A DNA stretch of 11,603 nucleotides from an uncultured Ruminococcus sp. (GTDB lineage: Bacteria; Bacillota; Clostridia; Oscillospirales; Ruminococcaceae). The notes under the pieces are model-generated. The model worked only from the letters and a program-made list of their open reading frames with translations. It did not search any database and had not been told where the DNA came from. The stretch spans positions 1-11,603 of the forward strand of contig UQEM01000074.1 in assembly GCA_900540005.1 (NCBI GenBank), read 5' to 3'. Shown in pieces: positions 5,312-11,603 of the stretch. The position numbers and the translations under genes were made by a program. The stretch's first letter is position 1; each line of letters begins with the position of its first letter.

Positions 5312-7207
5312 ATGAAGGAAAATGTAAATTCGGACAAGCGCGTAACTCTATCAGAGCTCGACCTGCCCGGGGATTTGAAAAATCTTACTATAAATCAATG
5401 TTCATATCTCTGCAATGAGATAAGAAATATACTCATCTCTACAGTTTCAAAGACGGGAGGACACCTTGCCTCAAATCTTGGTTCGGTCGAACTGACAATG
5501 GCACTTCACCGCAACTTTGATTCTCCTAATGATAAAATAGTCTGGGACGTTGGTCATCAGGCTTACACCCACAAAATACTTACCGGACGCGCCGACAGAT
5601 TCTCAACACTTCGTCAGGAGGGCGGAATTTCGGGATTTCCCAAGCCGTGTGAGTCGGAGCACGACAGCTTTATAAGTGGACACAGCAGCACTTCCGTATC
5701 CGTAGCCTGTGGTATTGCCGAGGCAATGAAGCTTCAGGGCAGGGACAACTATGCCGTTGCCGTTATCGGGGACGGAGCCATGACAGGCGGTATGTTCTAT
5801 GAGGCTATGAACAACTGCGGCAGAGGCGGAGTAAATAATATAATCGTTATCCTTAACGATAACGATATGTCAATATCAAAGAGCGTCGGGGCACTTTCGG
5901 GTTATCTTACTTCTCTGAGAAACACCGAGAAGTATGCCAATACCAAGCGCGCGATACACAGAGGACTTGACAAGATACCCTTTGGAAACAGCATTGAAAA
6001 GGGTATCAAAGACGTAAAGAATTCGGTCAAGTCAAGTATGTTTGAAAAGAGCACAATGTTCGAGGACATGGGCTTTATCTACCTCGGCCCTGTAAACGGT
6101 CACGACTTATCGGAACTTGATGAGATAATCCGTGTTGCCAAGTCCTATCACCGCCCTGTGTTTATTCACGTCAAGACGGTCAAGGGTAAGGGATATATTC
6201 CTGCCGAACAGAATCCGGGCGAATATCACGGGATTTCAAAATTTGACATAGCTACGGGTAATCCCGAAGTTTCTGCCGACAACAGCTACTCAACGGTTTT
6301 TGGCAAGGAGCTTGTTGAGTTTGCTGAAAAGGACGACCGTATCTGTGCGATAACAGCCGCGATGAAGTATGGCACAGGTTTGCAGTATTTCTACAGGCGT
6401 TTTCCTGAGCGTTTCTATGATGTGGGAATTGCCGAACAGCACGCAGTAACGTTTGCGGGCGGACTTGCTTCAATGGGAATGATACCTGTATTCGCGGTCT
6501 ATTCGTCATTCCTCCAGCGTTCTTACGACCAGCTTGTGCACGATGTTTCTATCGGAAACCTCCATGTGGTTCTCGGGATCGATCGGGCAGGCGTTGTCGG
6601 AGAGGACGGTGAAACACATCAGGGACTTTTCGATGTTCCGATGCTGACAAGCATACCGAATACCACGATATATTCTCCCTCATGCTATGAGGAACTGAAA
6701 ATGTGCATGAAAAAGGCGATTTATGCCAATAAGGGGCTTGTTGCCGTGCGTTATCCGAGAGGTTCGGAGAACGCAACGTTTAACCAATCCTACCTCAGCA
6801 CGGAGTATATTTTCAATCGTGAGAATCAAAGCGATACGCTGATAGTGACCTACGGCAGGCTTTACGAGGAAGCGTACAGGGCGCAGAGTCTCCTCAGCGC
6901 TGACGGAATAAAGTGCGATATACTGAAGCTTACGCAGATCTATCCGCTAAGCCGTGATATCGGAACAGAGATCAGCAATTACAAAAGGATCGTGTTCTTT
7001 GAGGAGTCGATGGGTGAGGGCGGTATTTCCGAAAAGCTTGGCGAAAAGCTGGTTGAGTGTTCGTACAGCGGCGATTACAGCCGCGTTACTGCGGAAACGT
7101 ATGTAAAGCAGGCATCTGTGCATTCATGTCTTGAGCATCTCGGACTCACCTTCGAAAAAATGGCTGAATATATCCGCAGGAGGACAATTTGTAATGGCGA
7201 GGCTTGA
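5312..7207 (+). CDS. dxs: 1-deoxy-D-xylulose-5-phosphate synthase
   Basis: DXS is the thiamine-diphosphate enzyme that joins pyruvate and glyceraldehyde 3-phosphate to make 1-deoxyxylulose 5-phosphate, the entry step of the MEP isoprenoid pathway and also a precursor of thiamine and pyridoxal. The 631-residue length is normal. Visible are TGGHLASNLGSVELT (48-62), GHQAYTHK (81-88), the ThDP/metal motif GDGAMTGG (153-160) with LNDNDMSIS (181-189), the GIAEQH motif (372-377) with its catalytic glutamate, and DRAGVVGEDGETHQG (424-438). A C-terminal transketolase-type domain follows. The ATG at 5312 gives a family-like N-terminus; a TTG at 5303 would add three residues. The start lacks a close Shine-Dalgarno sequence (see the hairpin at 5278-5301). 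The 3' end overlaps tlyA by 14 bp. Confidence 0.97.
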   Translation: MKENVNSDKRVTLSELDLPGDLKNLTINQCSYLCNEIRNILISTVSKTGGHLASNLGSVELTMALHRNFDSPNDKIVWDVGHQAYTHKILTGRADRFSTLRQEGGISGFPKPCESEHDSFISGHSSTSVSVACGIAEAMKLQGRDNYAVAVIGDGAMTGGMFYEAMNNCGRGGVNNIIVILNDNDMSISKSVGALSGYLTSLRNTEKYANTKRAIHRGLDKIPFGNSIEKGIKDVKNSVKSSMFEKSTMFEDMGFIYLGPVNGHDLSELDEIIRVAKSYHRPVFIHVKTVKGKGYIPAEQNPGEYHGISKFDIATGNPEVSADNSYSTVFGKELVEFAEKDDRICAITAAMKYGTGLQYFYRRFPERFYDVGIAEQHAVTFAGGLASMGMIPVFAVYSSFLQRSYDQLVHDVSIGNLHVVLGIDRAGVVGEDGETHQGLFDVPMLTSIPNTTIYSPSCYEELKMCMKKAIYANKGLVAVRYPRGSENATFNQSYLSTEYIFNRENQSDTLIVTYGRLYEEAYRAQSLLSADGIKCDILKLTQIYPLSRDIGTEISNYKRIVFFEESMGEGGISEKLGEKLVECSYSGDYSRVTAETYVKQASVHSCLEHLGLTFEKMAEYIRRRTICNGEA

Positions 7208-7979
7208 CGCAGAGCTTGTTCGCCTCGGAATTGCGAGGAGCCGTGAACGGGCAAAGGAAATGATAGCGTCAGGCAGCATTACAGTCAACGGCAGGATGGC
7301 GAAAAAGGCTTCGGCAGACGTTTCTGAGAATGACACGATCGAATCCTCAGAGCAGGAACAGTATGTCGGCAGGGGAGCGCTGAAACTCGAAAAAGCCGTA
7401 CACGAATTCGGACTTGACCTCACAGGAAAGACTTGCCTTGACATTGGAGCATCAACAGGCGGATTTACCGAGTATATGCTTAAAAGCGGTGCGCAGAAAG
7501 TTTTTGCCGTAGATGTCGGGCACGGACAGCTTGCACCGTCACTTTGCGCAGACAGCCGAGTTGTAAACATGGAGGGAACGGATATCCGCAACGTAACAGC
7601 GCAGGAACTTGGCGGAACGGTCGGCTTTATCAGCGTTGACGTTTCGTTCATCTCTCTCAAAATGGTCTTGCCGAAAATGTACGAGCTTCTTAATGAGGGC
7701 GGAGCGGCAGCAGTTCTCATAAAGCCCCAGTTTGAAGCGGGCAGAAGTGATATTGGAAAGCGCGGGATCGTAAAGGACAGGCGTGTTCATGAGCGTGTGC
7801 TTGCAGAGATAAACTCATTTGCCGCAGAACTCGGCTTCATTCCGATGAAGTATACTTTTTCTCCGATAAAAGGCGGCAGCGGAAACATCGAGTATCTCTG
7901 CGAACTTTGCAAAACCGCAGGAAAACCGCCGCAGCATAATTTCAGAGAGCTTGTTGAAAGCTCATTCAGATCACTGTAA
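7194..7979 (+). CDS. tlyA: TlyA family rRNA 2'-O-methyltransferase (YqxC-like)
   Basis: A 261-residue protein with an N-terminal S4 RNA-binding domain (about 1-60: ARLDAELVRLGIARSRERAK, SGSITVNG) and an FtsJ/RrmJ-type SAM-dependent methyltransferase domain. SAM binding is shown by LDIGASTGGFTEYML (82-96). The FtsJ catalytic K-D-K-E set can be placed at K64 (GALKL), D149 (SVDVSF), K177 (IKPQF) and E233 (NIEYL). In mycobacteria TlyA methylates a 16S and a 23S rRNA cytidine and affects capreomycin sensitivity; the targets here are not known. Older databases call this family hemolysin A. The ATG at 7194 has AGGAGG at 7178-7183 and overlaps dxs by 14 bp; an upstream in-frame start at 7131 lies inside dxs and adds no family sequence. 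A place between dxs and argR/recN is shared with B. subtilis yqxC. Confidence 0.93.
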   Translation: MARLDAELVRLGIARSRERAKEMIASGSITVNGRMAKKASADVSENDTIESSEQEQYVGRGALKLEKAVHEFGLDLTGKTCLDIGASTGGFTEYMLKSGAQKVFAVDVGHGQLAPSLCADSRVVNMEGTDIRNVTAQELGGTVGFISVDVSFISLKMVLPKMYELLNEGGAAAVLIKPQFEAGRSDIGKRGIVKDRRVHERVLAEINSFAAELGFIPMKYTFSPIKGGSGNIEYLCELCKTAGKPPQHNFRELVESSFRSL

Positions 7980-7989
7980 GGAGTACGAT

Positions 7990-8844
7990 ATGAAAGCAGC
8001 ACTGTATCCTAATTTTCAGAAACCGAATGCGCTTGTGTGTGCAAGAAAGGTTTGCGATGTTCTTGAATCGGCAGGTATAGAGGTTTCGGTCAGCGAGCTT
8101 TTCAGAAATGACTTTTCGGATAAGCCGTTTGTTCATTTTGAGGATATAAGTATATCGGCACATACGGCTGATTTCGTGCTTGCTATCGGCGGCGACGGAA
8201 CGATCCTCAGATGTGCGAAATTTCTCATGGGGACTGATACAAAGCTGCTTGGCATAAATACGGGAACTCTTGGTTTTATGGCAGGACTTGAGGCTGACCA
8301 GCTCGATAAGCTGAAGCTTCTTGCTGAGGAAAAATACGAGATATCCGAGCGCATGACTCTTGATATAGCGTATCACGGCGAGGGCTGTGATATTGTAAGA
8401 AGTGCTCTTAACGAAGTTTCGGCGCGTTCCTCAAGTTTTTCTATCTGTGATTTTGAGGTGCATTCTTACGATTATCTCGTAGGAAAATACCGTGCGGACG
8501 GAGTACTTTTCAGTACGCCGTCAGGTTCAACAGCCTATGCTCTTTCGGCAGGAGGCCCGATAATCGAACCAGACCTTGAGTGCATAGAAATGACGCTTTT
8601 GTGTCCGCATTCGCTTTTTTCGAGAGCAACAATGTTTTCGGCGGGAAAGCGTTTGCGGCTCATCAACAACACCTCGCGCGAGGAGTACATGACAGTTCAC
8701 GTTGACGGCGAGCATTTTGTAGATCTCGGGCGCGGAAGTTCGATAGAAATATACAGGGGCGAGCACAATGTGAAGTTTGTAAACCTTATCGGAAACTCCT
8801 TCCACGAATCTCTGTGCAGGAAGTTGTGCAGACCAATTAAGTGA
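7990..8844 (+). CDS. nadK: NAD kinase
   Basis: NadK phosphorylates NAD at the adenosine 2'-hydroxyl to give NADP, the only route to NADP in most bacteria. The 284-residue protein has the catalytic GGDGT (67-71), the NTGTLGF loop (90-96), the LNEV motif (140-143) and the long TPSGSTAYALSAGGPI signature (176-191), followed by the C-terminal beta domain with VHVDGEHF (237-244). All key residues are present and the length is typical. The ATG at 7990 has AAGGAG (7978-7983) overlapping the tlyA stop at a 6-bp spacing; an in-frame start at 7951 lies inside tlyA and is rejected. In B. subtilis tlyA is followed directly by the arginine regulator. The insertion of nadK between them is an arrangement I know from Clostridia. 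Confidence 0.96.
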   Translation: MKAALYPNFQKPNALVCARKVCDVLESAGIEVSVSELFRNDFSDKPFVHFEDISISAHTADFVLAIGGDGTILRCAKFLMGTDTKLLGINTGTLGFMAGLEADQLDKLKLLAEEKYEISERMTLDIAYHGEGCDIVRSALNEVSARSSSFSICDFEVHSYDYLVGKYRADGVLFSTPSGSTAYALSAGGPIIEPDLECIEMTLLCPHSLFSRATMFSAGKRLRLINNTSREEYMTVHVDGEHFVDLGRGSSIEIYRGEHNVKFVNLIGNSFHESLCRKLCRPIK

Positions 8845-8856
8845 GGCGGCGGAAAA

Positions 8857-9300
8857 ATGAAAAATCAAAGACACAAAGCTATTCTTGAAATAATAAATGA
8901 ACAGCCCGTTGCCACGCAGGAGGTGCTTATGATGCTGCTTGCCGAGCGCGGTATCCATACGGCTCAGGCTACGCTTTCGCGCGATATCCAGCAGCTTTCA
9001 CTTGTAAAGCAGCGCGATGAAAACGGAGTTTACAGGTACGCTCTGCCGCCTACAGCCGTTGCGGAAAAAAGTCTTTTTGAGGAGGCTGTGCTCTCGGTAG
9101 ACTATGCTATGAATACCATTGTGCTGAAATGCCGCACGGGAATGGCTCAGGGAACCTGCGCGGCTATTGATTCGGTGAATCATGAGGGAGTTGTGGGAAC
9201 TATCGCAGGTGACGACACCATATTTATTCTTGTGAGAAGTGAAGCTGATGCGCGAAAGCTTTCCAAAAAATTCAGAAGCGAGCTTTTTCCGAGGAGGTAA
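8857..9300 (+). CDS. argR: Arginine repressor ArgR/AhrC
   Basis: ArgR is a hexameric, arginine-sensing DNA-binding regulator that represses arginine synthesis and, in Bacillus, activates catabolism. The 147-residue protein has an N-terminal winged helix with the recognition segment TAQATLSRDIQQLSLVK (35-51) and a C-terminal oligomerisation and arginine-binding domain with GTCAAIDSV and the family hallmark GTIAGDDTIF (114-123). Length is normal. The start has only modest Shine-Dalgarno options (GAGG at 8843-8846, overlapping the nadK stop, or GGA at 8851-8853), so expression may depend on the upstream gene. It is followed by recN after 9 bp, a pairing conserved across Bacillota. I see no ARG-box-like operator directly upstream and no arginine genes in the window. 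Confidence 0.95.
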   Translation: MKNQRHKAILEIINEQPVATQEVLMMLLAERGIHTAQATLSRDIQQLSLVKQRDENGVYRYALPPTAVAEKSLFEEAVLSVDYAMNTIVLKCRTGMAQGTCAAIDSVNHEGVVGTIAGDDTIFILVRSEADARKLSKKFRSELFPRR

Positions 9301-9309
9301 AGTCTTAGA

Positions 9310-10971
9310 ATGCTGAAAGAAATCTATATACAGAATCTCGCCGTGATCAGGGAAGCGGTGATTCCACTCGGCAGTAATCTGAACATTTTTACAGGTGAAA
9401 CCGGCGCGGGCAAGTCGATCCTCATAAACGGTATAAACGCTGTACTCGGACAGCGCTGCACCAAGGATATAGTGCGTACTGGTTGCAATAAAGCTGTGAT
9501 CACGGCACTTTTTACCGAACTTTCTCCGGAGATAACCGCAAAGCTTGACGAACTCGGGATATCGCACGAAAATGATGAGATCACTCTTACCCGTGAGATC
9601 AGTGCAGACGGCGGAAGCGTTGCGCGTATCAATCACAGGACAGCTTCTGCATCGCTTTTAAAGGAGATCGGCGGAATGCTCATCAATATTCACGGTCAGC
9701 ACGACAATCAGATACTGCTCGACAGTTCGCGCCATTTGCAGATACTCGATGATTTCGGCGCGGACAGTACGCTCCTTGACGAGTACAGGCAGACCTTCCG
9801 CGAACTTCAACAGACAGCGCGAAAGCTTGGACAGTTGAAAAAGCAGGAGCAGGAACGTATAGCAAGAAGCAGATACCTCAATGAGGTCATCGACGATATC
9901 GGGGAGCTTGAGATATCGTCAGGCGAGGACGATGAACTCGAAAAGGAATACGCTTTGGCAAAGAATTCGGAAAAGACACTCATTGCGATAAAGAATGCGG
10001 TTCAGGCAATTTCGGGTGAAGACGCAGCGAGTGACATGATCCTTTCGGCAGAGTCTGAAATTTCGCCGTATACCGATAACAGCTCTGAGTTGAATGCCCT
10101 TTACGAGCGGCTTGCTGCAGCGGAAATCGAACTTTCCGATATTGCTTCCGAGTTGGAAAGCGCCGCGGATAAGGTGGAACTTGACGGTCAGCGGCTGGAG
10201 TACCTTTCCGACCGGCTTTCGGCGATAAACAAGCTGAAGCGCAAATATGCCCTTGACTGCGAGGGACTTATCAACCTCTATGATGAATCCTGCCGTGAGA
10301 TAACACGTCTTGACAGTGCAAAGGGCGAAATTGAGGAGCTTTCCGCGCAGAAGGATATGCTCCTTCACAAAGTCACAGAGCAGGCAAAGGCTCTCTATGA
10401 ATATCGTGAAAAGGTTTCGGCACGATTTACCGAGAGAGTGACCGCGGAGCTTGAATTCCTCAATATGGCAGGAGTCGTGCTTGCAGTCCGCCATGAAAAA
10501 GGCAAGCTTACGGTTAATGGTATTGATACCGTAGAGTTCCTCATTTCGGCGAACAAGGGCGAAGAACCACGGCCGATCGCAAAAATCGCTTCCGGAGGCG
10601 AACTTTCGCGAATTATGCTCGCGCTCAAAAGCGTTATTGCGGACAGGGACAGCATTCCTACCATGATCTTTGATGAAATAGATACGGGAGTCAGCGGAAA
10701 GGCTGCTCAGAAAATCGGCATAAAACTGCGCGAGATAGGCAAGGTTAGACAGGTTATCTGCGTGACACACCTCTCGCAGATCGCTGTAATGGCTGATAAT
10801 CACCTCATGATCGAAAAGTCCGTGGTCGGCGGCCGCACGGAAACCAGTGTCACACAGCTCGACCTTGACGGCAGAGTGGCAGAGATAGCGAGAATAATGG
10901 GCGGAGATTCGCCAAGTGAGCTTATGCTCGACAATGCAAGGGCGGAAATTGAGAAAGCCGCGTCACTTTAA
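9310..10971 (+). CDS. recN: DNA repair protein RecN
   Basis: RecN is an SMC-like ATPase recruited to double-strand breaks, where it helps hold and process DNA ends for RecA-dependent repair. The 553-residue protein is full length. It has Walker A GETGAGKS (29-36), the Q-loop region INIHGQHDNQ (125-134), a long charged helical section (about 155-375) that should form the antiparallel coiled coil, the ABC signature ASGGELSR (427-434), Walker B TMIFDEID (451-458) and the switch histidine in CVTHLSQ (484-490). The ribosome-binding site AGGAGGT (9292-9298) is built into the end of argR, 11 bp before the ATG. No SOS box is visible in the short gap, so damage induction, known for recN in B. subtilis, is not supported locally. 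Confidence 0.97.
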   Translation: MLKEIYIQNLAVIREAVIPLGSNLNIFTGETGAGKSILINGINAVLGQRCTKDIVRTGCNKAVITALFTELSPEITAKLDELGISHENDEITLTREISADGGSVARINHRTASASLLKEIGGMLINIHGQHDNQILLDSSRHLQILDDFGADSTLLDEYRQTFRELQQTARKLGQLKKQEQERIARSRYLNEVIDDIGELEISSGEDDELEKEYALAKNSEKTLIAIKNAVQAISGEDAASDMILSAESEISPYTDNSSELNALYERLAAAEIELSDIASELESAADKVELDGQRLEYLSDRLSAINKLKRKYALDCEGLINLYDESCREITRLDSAKGEIEELSAQKDMLLHKVTEQAKALYEYREKVSARFTERVTAELEFLNMAGVVLAVRHEKGKLTVNGIDTVEFLISANKGEEPRPIAKIASGGELSRIMLALKSVIADRDSIPTMIFDEIDTGVSGKAAQKIGIKLREIGKVRQVICVTHLSQIAVMADNHLMIEKSVVGGRTETSVTQLDLDGRVAEIARIMGGDSPSELMLDNARAEIEKAASL

Positions 10972-10983
10972 CGGAGAAATGAT

Positions 10984-11538
10984 ATGATAATTTATTCTAC
11001 ACGGCACGGACAGACCGACTACAACAAAAAGGATATAATCCTCGGAAGAACCGACATTGACCTTAATGAAACAGGAGTCGTGCAGGCGCGTGAACTTGCC
11101 GATACCGTTGCTGAGATGAACGAAATCGACATTATTGTTGCCTCACCAATGAAGCGTGCTCAGCATACGGCGAGAGAAGTTGCCGATAAAACGGGACTTG
11201 AAATAATTACTGATGATCGTCTCCGCGAATGGGATTACGGTGAGTATGAAGCCAAGACACGATATGTAGAGGGATTTGCGCATGACAAAACCGAGTTTGG
11301 CGTAAGAATGGGCAGAACGGGCGAGTCACTTCTTCAGTTTGCGCACAGAGTCTACAGCGCTATAGATGATATCATAGCCGATTACAGCGATAAAAAAGTT
11401 CTTATTGTAAGTCACGGAGGAGTCTGCCGCGTTATCGAGATGTATTTTCATGACATGAGTGTGGAGAAGTATTCCAACTGGTTTATGGGAAACTGCGAAC
11501 TTATAAAATACGATACTGAAACAGGAGGTGCGTTATGA
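10984..11538 (+). CDS. Histidine phosphatase superfamily (phosphoglycerate-mutase-like) protein
   Basis: A 184-residue member of the histidine phosphatase (branch 1, GpmB/CobC-like) superfamily. The catalytic RHG motif is at 7-9 in YSTRHGQTDYN, with H8 as the predicted phosphohistidine. The second arginine is R58 in SPMKRAQHTA, the acid is E82 in LREWDYGEYEA, and the second catalytic histidine is H144 in IVSHGG. All four core residues are present, so it should be active. The substrate cannot be read from the sequence: members act on sugar phosphates, phosphoglycerate, alpha-ribazole phosphate or others. The size is smaller than a cofactor-dependent phosphoglycerate mutase (about 230-250 aa), so it is more likely a phosphatase. 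GGAG (10973-10976) lies 7 bp before the ATG, 12 bp after recN. Its stop overlaps the next start as ATGA. Confidence 0.9.
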   Translation: MIIYSTRHGQTDYNKKDIILGRTDIDLNETGVVQARELADTVAEMNEIDIIVASPMKRAQHTAREVADKTGLEIITDDRLREWDYGEYEAKTRYVEGFAHDKTEFGVRMGRTGESLLQFAHRVYSAIDDIIADYSDKKVLIVSHGGVCRVIEMYFHDMSVEKYSNWFMGNCELIKYDTETGGAL

Positions 11539-11565
11539 AAATAGGAGTTGATTACTATCCCGAAC
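11535..11565 (+). CDS. Start of a probable GH42 beta-galactosidase-like protein (partial)
   Basis: An ATG at 11535 overlaps the phosphatase stop (ATGA) and has a very strong Shine-Dalgarno sequence, AGGAGGTG, at 11523-11530. Only ten codons are genomic: MKIGVDYYPE. This closely resembles the N-terminus of family 42 glycoside hydrolases (beta-galactosidases), which commonly begin with a strand leading into YYPEHW. The last genomic base, C at 11565, would start the next codon and is compatible with that histidine. The frame stays open to 11603, but everything from 11566 is adapter sequence and the residues it encodes are artificial. The identity is tentative because so little is present. Confidence 0.5.
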
Positions 11566-11603
11566 CTGTCTCTTATACACATCTCCGAGCCCACGAGACT
11601 CGA
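11566..11603. other. Illumina Nextera transposase adapter (non-genomic)
   Basis: CTGTCTCTTATACACATCT at 11566-11584 is the Tn5 mosaic-end read-through sequence of Nextera libraries. CCGAGCCCACGAGAC at 11585-11599 is the adjoining Read-2-side adapter. Together they match over all 34 bases, in the orientation seen when a read runs through its insert. The final TCGA (11600-11603) is where the i7 index would begin. This is untrimmed library sequence at the contig end, not part of the organism and not a natural transposon. Confidence 0.97.

Noticed and set aside
5308..5313. TATAAT overlapping the dxs start codon
   Set aside because: No -35-like sequence lies 16-18 bp upstream (the hairpin occupies it), and transcription from here would give a leader too short for normal dxs initiation.
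7124..7720. 198-codon minus-strand open frame
   Set aside because: It is antisense to tlyA, with low-complexity Ser/Pro/Thr composition typical of shadows.
9300..9310. SOS (LexA) box expected near recN
   Set aside because: The argR-recN gap is 9 bp and contains no CGAAC-N4-GTTCG pattern.
9919..10803. 294-codon open frame on the minus strand
   Set aside because: It lies entirely inside recN, has no recognisable motifs and is Cys/Arg/Leu-rich in the way typical of antisense shadows; recN has all its family motifs.
11566..11584. Tn5-type mosaic end as sign of a natural transposon
   Set aside because: It is joined to the synthetic Nextera adapter and sits at the very end of the sequence, so it is a library artefact.

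Overview
The window is an ordinary, densely packed stretch of a spore-forming Bacillota chromosome, most likely a Clostridia member of the Oscillospiraceae/Ruminococcus type. The evidence is the end of a spoIIIA sporulation operon next to the nusB-xseA-xseB-ispA-dxs-tlyA-nadK-argR-recN housekeeping run, which is a familiar clostridial gene order. All genes are on the plus strand. The genus is an inference from gene content and order; no rRNA or other marker is present. I see no mobile element, CRISPR array, tRNA or rRNA, and no previously undescribed multi-gene system.

Layout. Positions 1-1143 hold the tail of spoIIIAF (partial), then spoIIIAG and spoIIIAH. These are membrane-anchored ring proteins of the SpoIIIA-SpoIIQ channel between mother cell and forespore. 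The 137-bp gap at 1144-1280 is the only sizeable intergenic space. It holds a very good sigma-A type promoter with an extended -10 (1182-1210) and two small inverted repeats. From 1281 to 11538 there are twelve closely spaced or overlapping genes: an Asp23/Gls24-family protein, NusB, a TsaD/Kae1-like protein, both subunits of exonuclease VII (XseA, XseB), a polyprenyl diphosphate synthase (IspA), DXS, a TlyA-family RNA methyltransferase, NAD kinase, ArgR, RecN and a histidine-phosphatase-family protein. A thirteenth gene, resembling the start of a GH42 beta-galactosidase, begins at 11535 and is cut off.

How the genes fit together. The housekeeping part mixes transcription and rRNA maturation (NusB, TlyA), DNA repair (XseA/XseB, RecN), isoprenoid synthesis (DXS makes the first MEP-pathway intermediate, IspA condenses the C5 units), NADP supply (NadK, which also supports the NADPH-using step after DXS) and arginine control (ArgR). 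No convincing rho-independent terminator is visible after the promoter, so the set may be one long transcript with translational coupling at several junctions.

The main anomalies are these. (1) The last 38 bases (11566-11603) match the Illumina Nextera transposase adapter plus four further bases, so they are not genomic. (2) The TsaD-like gene keeps the metal-binding HxxxH but diverges at other hallmark motifs, suggesting a paralog of unknown role. (3) A perfect GC-rich hairpin lies between the only good Shine-Dalgarno sequence and the dxs start. (4) recN is followed by a phosphatase and a glycosidase-like gene instead of the spoIVB-spo0A pair common in Clostridia.
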